Shown here: one piece after another, positions 47,213-60,726 of the stretch | Numbering within the stretch: the first letter of the stretch is position 1 | Layout of the letters: each line of letters starts with the position of its first letter | Assembly: GCA_021292105.1 (NCBI GenBank) | Contig: CM037870.1 | Coordinates: 68,861,260-68,925,259, forward strand | Direction: 5' to 3' | Source of the DNA: Anadara kagoshimensis | Taxonomy: Eukaryota; Mollusca; Bivalvia; Arcoida; Arcidae | DNA length: 64,000 nt | Notes under the pieces: model-generated | Database searches by the model: none | Told to the model about the DNA's origin: nothing | Seen by the model: only the letters and a program-made list of their open reading frames with translations | Translations under genes and position numbers: made by a program

Positions 47213-47972
47213 CCTACATGGGCTTTACGTGTTTGTATATGATTAGTGATGTACATGTATTACTACTGTATACTACACCAACAATTAAAAAAAATGGTTG
47301 TGAAAAAATAAGAAAAATTGTGAACACTTAAACTGGGGGTACTATTACGTTACGGATGGATTTTCCAAAGAATGAACAATGAGTAGATTATATGAATAGA
47401 TACAGTTAAATATAGGTCGTCCACGATCTGATGGCGAAGTATACAGCGAGTCTATTCTAATATCGGGGCAACTGTAACGAACAAAGTGTGATCGCCATGC
47501 ACTTAGTTATTAACACTGTCATCAGACCGTTGACAGACTATATATACACATTAAAATATTGCTATGACGTCATCCTTTGTTCTTTTGAGTCTAATATCCA
47601 ACATACTTGAACTGGACCGGTGTCAACAATCCAATATTTTGTGACAACAGTCCAATATTTTCAAACTAATTAGACTTTTTTTCAAATTTATTGAACTGTT
47701 GGCACCAGTCCAGTTCAAGTATACTGGAATCGGAAAGAAAGAAAAAAAATCAGTATATTGATTTTACTAACATCAAAACTAAATATGATTTACAATCAAA
47801 ATCACACAGGTCATAACAACATCCGATATTCGAAAGCCAATATCTCAAATGATGCAGGGTTCGCTACTACAACACGGATCCAGAGATCTGTTTATTGTCC
47901 TTTTTTTATATCACTCTGACCTGCAAAATATATAAATTGGATTTTACAACACGGAACACACACACACACACA

Positions 47973-48026
<54 letters not shown>

Positions 48027-48043
48027 TCATATATTTGCATATA

Positions 48044-48946
48044 CAGTAAAACCTCTCTAAACCGGACAAGCTCGGGACCATAGATTTTGTCCGGTTTAGG
48101 GAGGTGTCCGGTTTAGAGAGGTTTTGAATTTTTAACCTTGCTTATATCCCCTTAACTAAATAAATCTAGAAAGATGTAATACATGTCAGAGAAGCCACAA
48201 TCAACAACTGTTGGGTACACATCTCATTATAGGATATGCTATATGTAAAAGCACTAATTGGTTTTAAATCGCCTTTAATTCACTTTCTTAAGAGAATTCT
48301 AATTAGGGTACTCAAGGCAAACATACTACCTTTATTAATCCCTAACAGGACAACAATAGTGTTGACACTTTTCCAGTCCCTTTTATACATAAGGTGTCAC
48401 TGGATAATAATTAACAAAACAACTGTAGCAACTATAGATAAAAAGATAAGATTGTACAGAAGTGCTTATCTTAATTTATTGTGTCAATTAATAAATAAAT
48501 TAATAAACAAATTTAGATTATAAAGAATAATCACAAAAAGAAAGAATATAAATACATGTATATAATTATATGAAAAATATTTAATAAATAAATAAATAAT
48601 TGAATTCAATACCAAATGTTTTAAATGAGAATAAAAAATAATTTAAAAAAAACTTATGATTTTTAAGTGTTCATAATTGAATAAATTTTATAGCAATATA
48701 TTTAAAAAAGGAAAAAAACAAGTAATTAAAAAAAATCAAAATGTTGTCCGGTTTAGAGAGGTTCAATTTTAAGGATATAAGCAACTTGGGACTAAAAAGT
48801 TTGTCCGGTGTCCGGAATAGAGAGTGTCCGGTTTAGAGAGGTTCTTGTTAATTGAAATAAAGAAGGATAAATTCGGGACCAAATATTTTGTCCGGAATAG
48901 AGAGTTGTCCGGTTTAGAGAGTGTCCGGTTTAGGGAGGTTTCACTG
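48044..48946. mobile_element. 903-bp pogo/Tigger-like non-autonomous element, unit B only
   Basis: It begins CAGTAAAACCTCTCTAAACC and ends with GGTTTAGGGAGGTTTCACTG, the inverted counterpart. TA is duplicated at 48,042-48,043 and 48,947-48,948. GTCCGGTTTAGAGAGGTT words recur inside both ends. Empty sites are seen in A (near 33,988) and in the inverted block (near 62,535). No transposase frame. Confidence 0.88.
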
Positions 48947-49346
48947 TATTATATAAAAATGTATTATTGAACATTCCTGTTTTTTGCGAATTAAGTTTCC
49001 GAGTTCTAGGAATGATTTCACGATTAAATCCAAACACATTGACAGTATAGGTTGAATGTAATTTTGTTTTTATTTGGTGCGCTTCGTGCATTTGCGTGAT
49101 GACAATATCACTAACTGGGACTAATTATATTTCACAATTAATGTGTTAATAGTCACGTGAACAACAGGTGATTTACTATATTTAACTCTGTTCACGAATT
49201 AATTTAGAGGTTACATAAAGGAATACATTTATATATTTTCATTTTCTTATTTCTTAATTTGTGATACTGATTTAATACATAGATTTTTGCCTGATTTACT
49301 TGATTTTTTTCCCTTTTTATTTTTATTTTTGCAATACTTTAAGTAA

Positions 49347-49450
49347 GATATAAACCTCAAACTGTCCAGTATGAAAAATATTGGACTGGCCTCGCTTCGC
49401 GCATCGACAAGTCCAATATTTTACATACTGGACAGTTTTTCGGCTTATAT
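49347..49450. repeat. Foldback hairpin 2, unit B
   Basis: Same hairpin as 34,389-34,493, with both arms kept. Confidence 0.9.
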
Positions 49451-49934
49451 CTTTTACATATAATATACTGTATGACTATATATACATAGATTTATCTATA
49501 CAACCGGTACGAGTTTCACAATCATTTCTCTACCAAGAACAGTCCTAATTTTGATCTAGCAAATTAGCAAATTCACCGTGGCACCATCTTCAAATTTGTA
49601 CCACCGTAACAAAGAGCCCAAAGATAAACTAATCAAAAACAAACATACTAATCGATGTCCGAATCACAATCCAGAAACAAAGTAAAAACTTTGGAACTGA
49701 CAAGTTAGGTTAGACATGTGAACTTTCTCCAGGGAAGTGAGGCCGGGTACTCCGAAAGGGTAAGCACCTCCTGTTTAGCTAGCTACACCCGCCACGTGTT
49801 AAATCAAAATTGTGTGAAAGGAACATAAAACTAATAAAATTCTTCACATTTTAAAATTGGCATGAAAAGGAATGAACACATCTTTTTATAGAAATTTCTT
49901 ACATCAATATAGGTCTTTGCGTGTGTAACATTTG

Positions 49935-50635
49935 CGATGAATTCGTTACCACCTTACATTACTCTTTCGCTGGTTTCAACATGTATTGAATTTAGAACTT
50001 TTAGCTCTTCTTTGGTGGTAGATAACACATCTTCGGCTCGCGGAGTATTTACTTTTTTGTTTTAATATGCGTTTCCATTTGGAAAGTCCAGGTTATTAAC
50101 TACTACTCTGTTTTTTACATTGTCTGCGTGGTATTTATTGTTTAGTTCGTAGAGTTGTTTGCTCATTTCTGCTAGCTTTTGGGGACACTGTGCGGTTATG
50201 TAGAAATGAACTCTACATCAACATTCAAATGTTCTTAATTGCACGCACAATATCTGTTTGTAGGTTTTCAGGCCGAATCTCAGCAAAATGATGTATCAAA
50301 ATGTTGTCGCGCACAGATCGGCCTTTTAGCTCTGTTATTTCTTTTTCTTGTTCAGTGACCTTTCTGTCAAGTCGAATAACAACTGACTTGACTAGTTCGA
50401 GTTCTCGATGTAGATGTTTATTTTTCTACTGCAGAGCCAGGTTACTGTGTTCGTTATCATTGCATTGCTCATCAACGTATTTAAGTGATTGATCAACGCC
50501 ATCATTACCCCATCAACTCTAGAGTTCAACTGTTCTCAGTTATTCATTCGATCATGTAAACAACTTATCTATTGTTTAATTCCCGTTAAACAGTTTAACG
50601 CATTAGGGACTTCAGTTGGCAATATACGTTTGGCA
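49935..50635 (-). pseudogene. LINE ORF1-like gene, B/C junction copy, broken
   Basis: It matches 34,985-35,690. An extra base change in the T-run near 50,052-50,063 further disrupts the C-terminal piece that is open in the other copies. Confidence 0.55.
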
Positions 50636-50839
50636 TACTTGCTATAAAGCTAGGTTGTTTGTGTAACTGAACATTATTCTTATTGCTCATGAAATAATAA
50701 ACAATTTGTGTTTAAAGTCTAGAAATTACACATTTTTCCTTTCAAAAGTTATTTTTCAGAAGCACAATAGTCTAACAAAATTCAGACGTCCAATGGTGTT
50801 TTCATATTAAACGTTATAACACGTTAATGAGTGTCATCA

Positions 50840-51260
50840 TGTATTTTTCTGACGTACTACAGTTCAATTTACAGGTAGAATGTCAAAATGCATGTGTACA
50901 TCAAGGACGCGATACAGTTCAATTTTACTGTAGACTGTCAAAATGCATGTGTACATCAAGGACGCTATACAGTTAAATTTATCTGTAGACTGTCATTGTG
51001 CATGTGTACATCAATGACGCGCTACAGATACATTTCCCTGAAGACTGTCATAATGCATGTGTACATCGATGACACGACGGTTAAATTTTACTGTAGACTG
51101 TCATAATGCATGTGTACATCAAGGACGCGATACAGTTAAATTTAACTGTAGACTGTCATAATGCATGTGTACATCAATGACGCGCTACAGATACATTTCC
51201 CTGAAGACTGTCATAATGCATGTGTACATCAATGACGGGCTACGACAAAGTTACTTTAGA
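50840..51260. repeat. 55-bp minisatellite, about seven units, upstream of GT15 copy C
   Basis: Starts at 50,889, then near-regular 54-55-bp steps to about 51,218. It contains the same unit variants as in B but in a different order, indicating unit shuffling. Confidence 0.95.
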
Positions 51261-51511
51261 GTGTCATGGCTGATATTGGTCATCGTACGTATTTTACCAT
51301 CCGTGTTCAATAAATACATTAAGAAAGAGAGAGTGTATTTTTTATCAACCTATGGTGCGGTTCAAAACAGATCTTTTTTCAAATCAAGATAATACCATTA
51401 AAGATACTCTTTGAATAATATTTTTCCTTTTATTTTTTAAGATTGTATTATTGTTTTTTTATTATATTGATTGATTTATTGGTTCTTTTTGAGTGGAATT
51501 ATTACTACACC

Positions 51512-52468
51512 ATGATGAATCAGTGCCATGTTATGTATCTTTCATATTGTTAATTTTATTATTTAATACACTTTTTGTTTCTATTGCAGAGAATAACAGG
51601 GGAATGTCGACCAAATTTATCCTGCTTTACAATAATCATTATCATATCTACATTATTTATAACTTTTTCATGGCGTCTCATAATAATTCCAGAAAATCAA
51701 ATAAAAAGTTCAGAAAATAAAATTAGAATTGCCATTGGTATTCTAGTGGAGTGGAAACATAAACTGAAGGTCAGTAAATTATCGAGAATGATAAGGTCAA
51801 TTGACTTTTTTGATACTACAGATATACTACTATTCAGTGACACAAAACCGGTTCCAAACTTCAACAAGAACTTAACACATCATAAAATTCATTACGTTCC
51901 AATAAAGTTTAACTTCCCGCCAGGATTTAATAGCAGTGCAAAATCACCTTTTAGAGGACGGACAAAATGGGGTTATATCCATATGTGTAGATTTTGGTTC
52001 AAGGATATTTGGCAATATCCAATCGTACAAAGATATAAGTATTTAATGAGGTTCGACACAGATTCCTGTATGGTTAAGAAAACATTTAAACTCAGGCTTG
52101 ACGATCAATATAAATATTTATATGGCAAGAGCATGTTCGAATACGGCTATATCGATGATTTGAATAAAACCATTTTTCAATATATATCCAAACATAACAT
52201 TATTCCAAAAAATCCGGATTTGTTTAAAATTTATAAGGAAACAAAAGGAAAATTACCAATTTGGTATAACAACGTTGAAATAACTGACACTAGTTTTATG
52301 CTGTCTTCGGAAGTTCAACAATTTATGGAAATGATTGATCATACACATGGGCAGTATAAATACAGATGGGGAGATGCGCCATTGCGTTATGCAACAATGG
52401 CGTTATTCACATCACCAGGTGAGGTTGTATCACTTGGTATGGGTAACAGTTATAGACATCCTTGTTGA
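51512..52468 (+). CDS. GT15-family (KRE2/MNT1-like) glycosyltransferase, intact copy C
   Basis: GT15 enzymes are Golgi type II proteins that transfer alpha-1,2-mannose to glycans or glycolipids. The main exon (51,590-52,468, 292 codons) reads ITGECRPNLSC, then the anchor FTIIIIISTLFITFSW (about residues 19-34), then a luminal domain. The domain carries KWGYIHMCRFW, RYKYLMRFDTDS (DxD-like, about 154-165), YLYGKSMFEYGYIDDLNKTI, YNNVEI with the conserved glutamate (about 236), RWGDAPLRYATMALF (about 265-279) and the terminal GNSYRHPC. These follow the family order. No ATG lies in frame at the exon start. MMNQCH at 51,512-51,529, joined over a 60-nt GT-AG gap (51,530-51,589), restores a start, but the donor (GTTATG) is weak. 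The substrate is unknown, and the family name is safer than a specific mannosyltransferase activity. Confidence 0.82.
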
Positions 52469-54310
52469 TGATATATCCGATTTTTGTGCGGTACTATAAT
52501 AATTTGAGTGTAATTATTTTTCACATTTGAACAAACTGAATCGGTTGTACAAACCATGATGTACCATTGGAGTTCATATAAAAAAGAATCATACAAATCT
52601 ATGCCTAATCGAAATCCGAAAGCAAAGTAAACATTTTGAACTGGCAAATGAGGTAAAACAAGTGTTCTTCCGCCAGAGAAGCGAGTCCGGATGCTCATGA
52701 AGGGTAATCATCTAACTCACATGCTTGAATAGCTTCAGTTTTTTAGAATATAGATAGATCACGCTCATTTATTTCTATTACTGTCTGTGTATTGGTAAAA
52801 CATTACCATAATGCTCTCCAATTTCTGAAATGGGGCACGGAAAATAGATTTTTTTTAATATGAGGTGCCTTCTTCATAACTAAAGCTAGATATAGGATAT
52901 AAATCTTCCAGATGACTGCAGATAATTCTGTGCAGGTCAATGTTCAGATCAATGTTCCGGGTAATTTTGTACCTTTTCCTTTGTGATAGGTAAGTCCGCG
53001 CGTGTTATTATAGGAAATCTAATACCTTAATTGTTAAGAATCAATTGACTATATAGTCAAACATTTACCTGTCCGCTAAACCTCTAATTTAAATATTGAT
53101 TATGCACCAACAAATTTATATATAAAGAACACCGATGTTTATTTCTCATCATCATAGTACCAATGCATTGTTTGTATATTAAATGCAATCCTTAAACTAC
53201 CCATGCATTCTGTGGTTCATTGTATAGGAATATTTGTAATAAAACATCCAGCAAAAAGGTCGAACAAGAGATTGTATTGTAAATATTTTAGTTATTTTAA
53301 CCTACATTGTACAATGTCAAATTGACATGTTAGTAGTCAATTCACTCCAGCAATTTAGTTTAAGATTTATTAGTTTGATTTTACCGTTAATTCTAAAACC
53401 TCGGAGGTATCCTAAGCATGCGATACATCTTTAAAGAATTTCGATATTATACACTGATGACCACCTTGATGGTCAACTTGTTTTTAGTTGTTAGTATTAT
53501 TTATGGACACGGTATTTTTCTTAGCGTATCAGCGTAGCAACCTTAAACTATCACTTTCTGACAACTTTAACCTGCCATCAAGTACAGATCTTAACTTCAG
53601 GGGATTTTGATCCCGCTCATATACCTCACAATATTGAATTTAGAGCTGGTTAAAGATTTAATTTCAACAGAAATTGTACTTTTATATTTAAGCACCAATA
53701 TGTATTGCATTCTTTTTCCTTGATATGTTTTCTGCTTTTGTATCTTTTTATTCTTTATGTCATTGTGCTGTAGAGATTCCTCTCCACCTTTGCTGTTGTT
53801 TTGACATTTATTCAATCATTATTGGTTCATATTATATAATGGCAGAGCTTTCTTCCCATTTTTACTTATCTTTTTGTAATTATGCTACAATTAATTTTTA
53901 TATTGTCTAATTTAATACAATTGACAAGTAGAAACACCCCTTATGGCCAAATTTTTACATTTTTAGATTTTGTAAGATTTTACTAGAACATTTCGTGCCC
54001 TTTCTTATGATATATGGCATTTTCTAATTTACAAGCGTAAAATATATGTATTTTGGCCAATAAAAATGGATGTTTGTTGCCATTTTGCATTTTTTGCCGC
54101 CATAACGGCATGATAACGTCACGTTTGAACAATGTGCCTCATTTCAGCGTTTTGTGATAAAAAGTGATTTATAAAAATTGCAAACTGGAACTGGATCATT
54201 CATTCCTACATCTCTTGACACTTTTCTTATATAATCCATGATTTATGTCAATAAGCGTCTATTTTTCAAGCAAAAACATCGGTATTTTTGTCGAAGAGAC
54301 TGCAAGATAA
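52469..54310. other. Unit C non-coding stretch
   Basis: It matches 37,562-39,331. No supported gene. Confidence 0.6.
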
Positions 54311-54624
54311 CAATTTATTTTGCCTCGAGTTGAGTGACTTTTTCCTATGATTGTAAAAAAAACTTTAGAAGTGAAAACTTAGTATTACCAGATATTACCA
54401 GATAACAGTACAAAAAAAAATAAGATGACGACATTGTAAAATTGATTGGATAGGGTTTTACGTCTAAATCAAGAATATTTCACTTATATCGAGAACTCAC
54501 CAGCTTTATGTGAAATGGCAGATTTTTTTCTTTGCTCAGGGAAATGTGCAGGGAGGGTCTTCCGTGACATAGGGCATTGGACTTTCTAGTCACTTCCGAA
54601 GAACCTTGTGACTTACATTTTAAA

Positions 54625-54693
54625 AGGCCGAGTGCTAGGCGAAACAGTCACTGCCTATTATCAAGCCTTGTCAGAGAGCCGGGGTTCGAATCC
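54625..54693 (+). repeat. tRNA-like Pol III box pair (SINE-like), unit C
   Basis: A-box-like AGGCCGAGTGC and perfect B box GGTTCGAATCC, as in unit B. Confidence 0.4.
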
Positions 54694-55206
54694 ACGACCT
54701 CCCGCAAACGGAACGATATTGAGAAATGATTGTATGTGAAAAACAAAGGATGAGAACCGAGATTCTAGGGACCGGTTGTCTTGATGCGACTTACGAATTG
54801 TGGCATCTTTTATCGCCTGCGCTCTTGATTGAATCCCACTGAGGCACATTCTAGTGCGAAAAAGATTTTGTTATTTTGCGTTACTGAAGATGACACCACC
54901 ACTCCTTACAGAACTGACCGTCTAGTTATAACAGAAATACTATTAACTACACACGGGGACTGGTTAATCGAGTGTTTTATTTAAAATTTGACGAAAAACA
55001 GTTTTCTGGGTACAAAATTTTGCCTGATTTTAAACTACATGTAAATGAAGATTAATTAAAAAATATATCAGGATCCACATGGCCCGAGCCGCCTCCTGAA
55101 ATATTTGTTATGTTATACCGAATCATCAAAACTTAATACCTTATTTTGGTCCTTTGGGTAGCTTTTCAACATCTTCAAAATAATTTTGGTTTCATATTTT
55201 GGTCCA

Positions 55207-55252
55207 AGCACTACTGATGAGGAATTGTATTCCGAAACGGCCGTCTAGTGCT
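55207..55252 (+). ncRNA. Hammerhead ribozyme 1 (type I), unit C
   Basis: Identical in core and helices to the first unit B ribozyme. Cleavage predicted after 55,245. Confidence 0.9.
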
Positions 55253-55536
55253 GTAAAATTAAAACTGGTATAATATGTAATTTAAACCCCTTAGCCGATA
55301 TCTCTGCTGGTGTCTGGTGCCCCGAGGATATCAAAAACTCAGTAGGCAATAATTTCGTATTATTGTCAGAAATATACTATAATTAACTAAATTTCCTGTA
55401 AGTTAAAATTTGAAATTTCTCAAAAACTAAGGTATACTCCCTCATGCAAAGTATTTCCTTAGCTTAATTTGGTAAAATATATTTGGGTAGCTTTTCAACA
55501 TCTTCAAAATAATTTTGGTTTCATTATTTTGGTCCA

Positions 55537-55582
55537 AGCATTACTGATGAGGAATTGTATTCTGAAACGGCCGTCTAGTGCT
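55537..55582 (+). ncRNA. Hammerhead ribozyme 2 (type I), unit C
   Basis: AGCATTA replaces AGCACTA, giving a T-G wobble in helix I. Helix II keeps full length (GGAAT-TGT-ATTCT). Cleavage predicted after 55,575. Confidence 0.85.
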
Positions 55583-57193
55583 GTAAAATTAAAACTGGTA
55601 TAATAAATAAATTTTGAATTTTAGATTCTACTCAAATAAATAAATAAAGTCGACACAGGCTGAAAACTGCTTGAATGTTGAAAGTTTTGGATATTCGGTA
55701 TAATAATAACTGTTAAATATGTATCAATCGAAGAAAATAGTGAATAAACTGGTCCCAATTCAAGATGGCAAATTTGAAATTTCTACATTTTGATCAATTT
55801 GTCAAAAACTTGACAAACTGTTAATTTTACAGGATATCTATCCAAGATCATGAATTCATCTGCTGTACCTGTATTGGGCTTAATTCATAACTTATATTTT
55901 ATCATTTTAAAAATGTATTGCAGGTTTGATGGAATTTTATCCAAAATGGGCCGATTTGGTTTGTTTAACACAAATTTCTAAATATTCTTATACTCTGTCT
56001 TATAATTTAAAAAAGTATTAGTACAATATTACTAGTATATTTAAATTTTTAGATTTTGGCTCAGACAAATATATGTTTTATTTGCATTTCTTTGTGCAAC
56101 TCCATCTTCATTCTATTATATGTTAAAATGATGGGTATTTTCCGCTTTTGTTATTTGTTTTCAAATCAAGTTTCGATGGTCAACCTTTCGGAGTTAAAAC
56201 TTGCTATACATGTATTATATAATTGATGTTATACTATAAGCTTAGTTTTCCCTGTAGGAAAAGGGTTAAAATCTGAATAGCTACATGCATTACATGTATT
56301 TATTTAATTTGTATATTCTTTTAAATTTGTCTTTTCTACAAATCTGTATCTTCATGTTCTTTTCTCTGAAAACACACTCATTCCTTTAGGTCAAGCCACT
56401 GGTAATATTATTTTGATTACACATATCACCCCCGTGAATTTTAAGTGGACCGTGATGCTAATCAATACTTTATCACTTATCGTATAAAGATGAGAAATGA
56501 AAACTATGGCTTTTAAATTTACAAATCGGCACATAACTTCTATACATGTATATGTGGTAATGGTATGTGGGTGCCCTTTTGTCTTTGCTGTGTTCTTTTT
56601 TATGCAATTAACAACCGTGTTCTATGCAAACTGTATAATTTGTGTGCTTCACAACGCTGAATATTAACCGCATTGTACATGTCTTATTAAAGAAAAATTA
56701 AATTGCTAAATTTAGATAATAAGTAGATAATTTAAAAAGCTTGCAATTGAATTCTTGTTAAGTAAACATGTTCTCTTGCCATCAAAAAGAAATTGTTTGA
56801 TGGGTTGAGTTTTATGTATTTTTTCACGAAAAAAATCAATAGCATTTTGACATATCTATTTTGTAGAATATCGTTAAAATGATGTGAACTTTACAGTTTA
56901 CAACGGAAAATGATAAATAAAAAACTTTTTGTTCATTTTCCTTACAAGTTGACAATCGATTCTGGTAATGCCGACTTTATTGCTTACTTCGGTCAACTCA
57001 GTTAAAAATGTATCGGTTAAACGGATATACTTAATGCAGTGATAAAGAAGGTAGGATGTCGGCATTGAAAATATCAAATTTAAAACAATAAACATGCGTG
57101 GAATGCACGTTCTAAAGATGTATTCCTTAATTTCATTTTTGCCACGTACCAACTGATCACTACTCAATCGACTCTTAATATTGACAGTTGAAA

Positions 57194-57202
57194 TACTTAG
57201 TA
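57194..57202. other. Probable transposon excision footprint, unit C
   Basis: TA-CTTAG-TA stands where B has TA, the 1,014-bp element (ends CTG...CAG), TA. Flanks on both sides align (GTTGAAATA and GAGTGTTGGAGCAACT). Confidence 0.6.
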
Positions 57203-59589
57203 CTGAGTGTTGGAGCAACTGCCAAGATAAATAAGACGCGCGATAGAGTTTCGTATAGATTCATGATGAAAAAAGCATTTTTCTAGCAAAGCATATCCCC
57301 AAATCCAAAGAACTCAATATGGTACTAGCCAATAGATTCATATTATTTTATAAAAAATTCAAAAGTAGCACGGGAGTGTTGTACAATGTGTATGTGTCAC
57401 AAGAAATTTTAGCTAGCTCCAATTTTTTCTTTATTTACCAAACAACATTAATATTAGTTACAGTACTTAGCAATTGTAGGAAATAAATGTGCATTCAAAT
57501 CGTATAAAAAATTGATGACATCACGCATTAAAAAAATATTTAAAAAAATTGAAAATTACCAAAATGATTAGAATCTACTTCACACTTCAAATTCTTAAAA
57601 ATGTGAGCGAATAATAATACGAGTAATAAAAATAATAGCCAGTCTAGAATATAAAAAAGAAAATAGCAAAGGCCGTTAAATTTAAATTATCGTACAAAAA
57701 AAAAGAAAAAAGACACTGGATAAAAAATGAAATTAATCAAAATGTAAACAAATGAACACATGGTGATTTGAATTGGTAACTGACATTTGTTTTTCAAAAA
57801 CGTTTATCTACAACGCTATCCATTGAGCCACCAACGCCTACGTCAATTATATATGTTATTCTCAAATACATGAAAATGCTACATTGTATGGTAGCTTGTG
57901 ACGTCATGTTGTTTACATTTGCCCCTCAAAACACAATATTCAGACAACGAATCTGTTTTATAATAGCCGAGGAACCCATTCCATTCTAAAATGAAAGGAA
58001 ATCTGCTCAGAGACATATCAATCGCAAATAACAACACTCGAGAGAACGTGTATAGTTTAATAATTCTTCACCTGCGACACTTGTGCTTAGGTTTACTGTC
58101 GAATTTGATACGTTTTAATTTTATTCCATTTTATATTACCCATTTGAAATAATATTTTCATTCTGTGATTTACAATTAGGTGTTCTCTGCTAATTTGGAT
58201 CAAAATAAACCTCTCTAAGTAAGCCTACTGAAGTTATTTTTTTCATTAGTTGAGTCTTTTTGCGCAGCAAAACACAGTCTCCCGAACTTTCGACGTCATT
58301 TTCTCCGCTTACGTAACAATGCACATAAGGGACGTTTCTATTTGGACGGGCTCATCTAATTCTGACATTTATTCAATTGCTATATAGTTTGTTTTAATAA
58401 TTACGGTATGTTATGTAATATTGTGAATTTTCGTTTTTCAATTAAGCTTTGAATAAATTACCTTTTCCTTTAAAGTGTTGTTTACGTGTATTTTTATTTG
58501 CAAATATAGCTCATTTACACTGTGGTAACGTTTTAATACAACACAAACTGCCTGCTAACAATAATTATTGACTTAGGCTTACCAAGACCCTAAAACGTTT
58601 TATTGATATCATAACATTATTGTTTACAAATATGATGTATCATATTCAAAACTATCTTGAATTTTTTTTTGACGTCCAATACCACTATTTTTCTTTCATT
58701 CTCAAATTTTTCACTGGTATTATTTTGTGGACAGGTATCGGTATGTTTGTGATTGATTTTCTCCAAGAAATAAAAAAAATCAAGAGAAGAAATTGCGAGA
58801 ATAAAGTTTTTTTAATGACAAGTACAATTTAAATAGATTTTGTTTGTATGCGTTTATTTTGAACTGTGGGATCAATTTCAGAATCTTGATTTTTCTTTAT
58901 TCTTTGATAGATTTTAAAAGTATACCTTAAGCTTAAAGCTGTCCATGGCATGTGGAGTTTTACAATCCAGAAGCAAAGTAATAACTTTGAAACTGACAGG
59001 TTAGGTTAGCCATGTGAATTTGCACCAGGGAAGTGTGACCGGGTGCTCCGGAAGAGTAAGCAACTCCTGTTTAGCTCTCTACATCTGCCACGTGTGTAAT
59101 CAAATGGGGTGTTTTTCTTCGAGATTCGGGGTTAGGTTTGGAAATTAAAACTATATTAGCTAATGATTTTTTAATGGACAGTGCATTAAAGTCTTTTTTG
59201 ATAAAAATGATCCGTGATATTAAAATCCTATGTTGTCTAAAAGAAGTGTGTTTAAATCAACGTCTTTATAGTTTAGTATAATAATTGTAATTTAAATCAT
59301 GGTATTGACAAAACTAACCCTTTATGCAATATTTTATATTAGCATTCGGCTTTACCTATAAAATGTTTGCCTGTTGTCATTAAATATCTCATTTCGTTAG
59401 AATCATCAAACCATATAAGCTATAGGATAATATCATGGATCTGTTGACGTTGGATGTTTTGGTTATATATTGTTATGGTCCTTTTCCATCTTTTGTTAAT
59501 AACGCGTTTGTTTTCTGTATTATTACTGCCACGCTTTCATGGAAGTTCTTCTAGAAGGTGGCGCTCTACTCAACATCTTTATTTCCCCT

Positions 59590-59985
59590 CCGTGTTGCTT
59601 ATTCTGACCACAGAAGTAAAGTAATGTTTTGTTTTTTCCGAGATGCTGTTGGTACTCTGAAGACAGATTGTCTCCAAAAGTGCCACACAATCAAAAACAA
59701 AACATTTACATTAAATCTGAGGCAGTTACATGTAGGGACTTATGGAAATCTGAATAAAGATGTGTTGCTCCACCAGGACAATGACAAAGTTTGTCATTGC
59801 CGTAAATATTATTAATGATTTTAACTTTGAATTGACTGATCATCCTCCTTGTTTAACTCATCTCGCTCCATCAATTTCATTTTTTAACTCGACAATCGAC
59901 ATTTCCAATTACTACTGTCAGTCAGATGATGGCATCATGTATTCAATGAAAGGTCAAATAGGACTTCTTTTAAAACATTGAAGAA
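59590..59985 (+). pseudogene. Mariner-like transposase fossil, unit C
   Basis: The longest surviving frame of the three fossils (59,558-59,815) reads RDAVGTLKTDCLQKCHTIKN, then NKDVLLHQDNDKVCH, clearly the catalytic region around the second aspartate. ELTDHPPCLTHLAPS follows in another frame (59,760-59,981). The third catalytic aspartate is lost. Confidence 0.65.
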
Positions 59986-60237
59986 CTTGTTTTTATATTT
60001 AACTATCTCTCACGAAAGTGTACAACTATCGACGACTTGGATTGTGTTAAAAAATAATGCAATATTTCTCAATCTTTTCTTCTATGTAGATATATGTGTT
60101 TTACAAGATTTACACAACTCTTAAGCATCGCTTCTTTCAAGGACTTGTTTTACGACTTAAAATATCTCAATTTTAGTTTTGTTTATTAACTGTCTGTATA
60201 TTGGTGTTATTACATATTATACCAGTTTTAATTTTAC

Positions 60238-60283
60238 AGCACTAGACGACTGTTTCGGAATACAATTCCTCATCAGTAGTGTT
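60238..60283 (-). ncRNA. Hammerhead ribozyme, minus strand, unit C
   Basis: Same core as the A and B minus copies, with loop III AGTC. The cleavage box GTC and GAAAC are intact. Confidence 0.7.
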
Positions 60284-60677
60284 TGGACCAAAATTATTTT
60301 GAAGATGTTGAAAAGCTACACAAAGGACCAAAATATATTTTACCAAACTAAGCCAAGGAAATACTTTGCATGAGGGAGTAAATAATACAACGCGCAATAT
60401 TTTGACATATCACTTATTACTGCGTGTTTCGTTTCTAATTCGACAATATTGTTAAAAAATATGTTAAAAAATGTTAAAAAAAGAGGTATAAAAAGGGTTA
60501 TTTCAGATTCAAATATCGAGATTATATATTATGTACTGGTTAATATGATCCATAGTCTAAATAATCGTTTATATCGGCTTAGATTAAGGGTCAAGCGAAC
60601 AGGTCAATACCGTCAATTATATACAAATTATTATTCAAATACATAATAAATGTACATGTGGTAATTGTTATCAAAGG

Positions 60678-60679
<2 letters not shown>

Positions 60680-60726
<47 letters not shown>

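Larger units (their letters stand above)
55135..55610 (+). mobile_element. Retrozyme-like tandem repeat with two hammerheads, unit C
   Basis: Same structure as 40,150-40,620. The complete monomer is 55,246-55,575 (330 nt). Confidence 0.8.
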
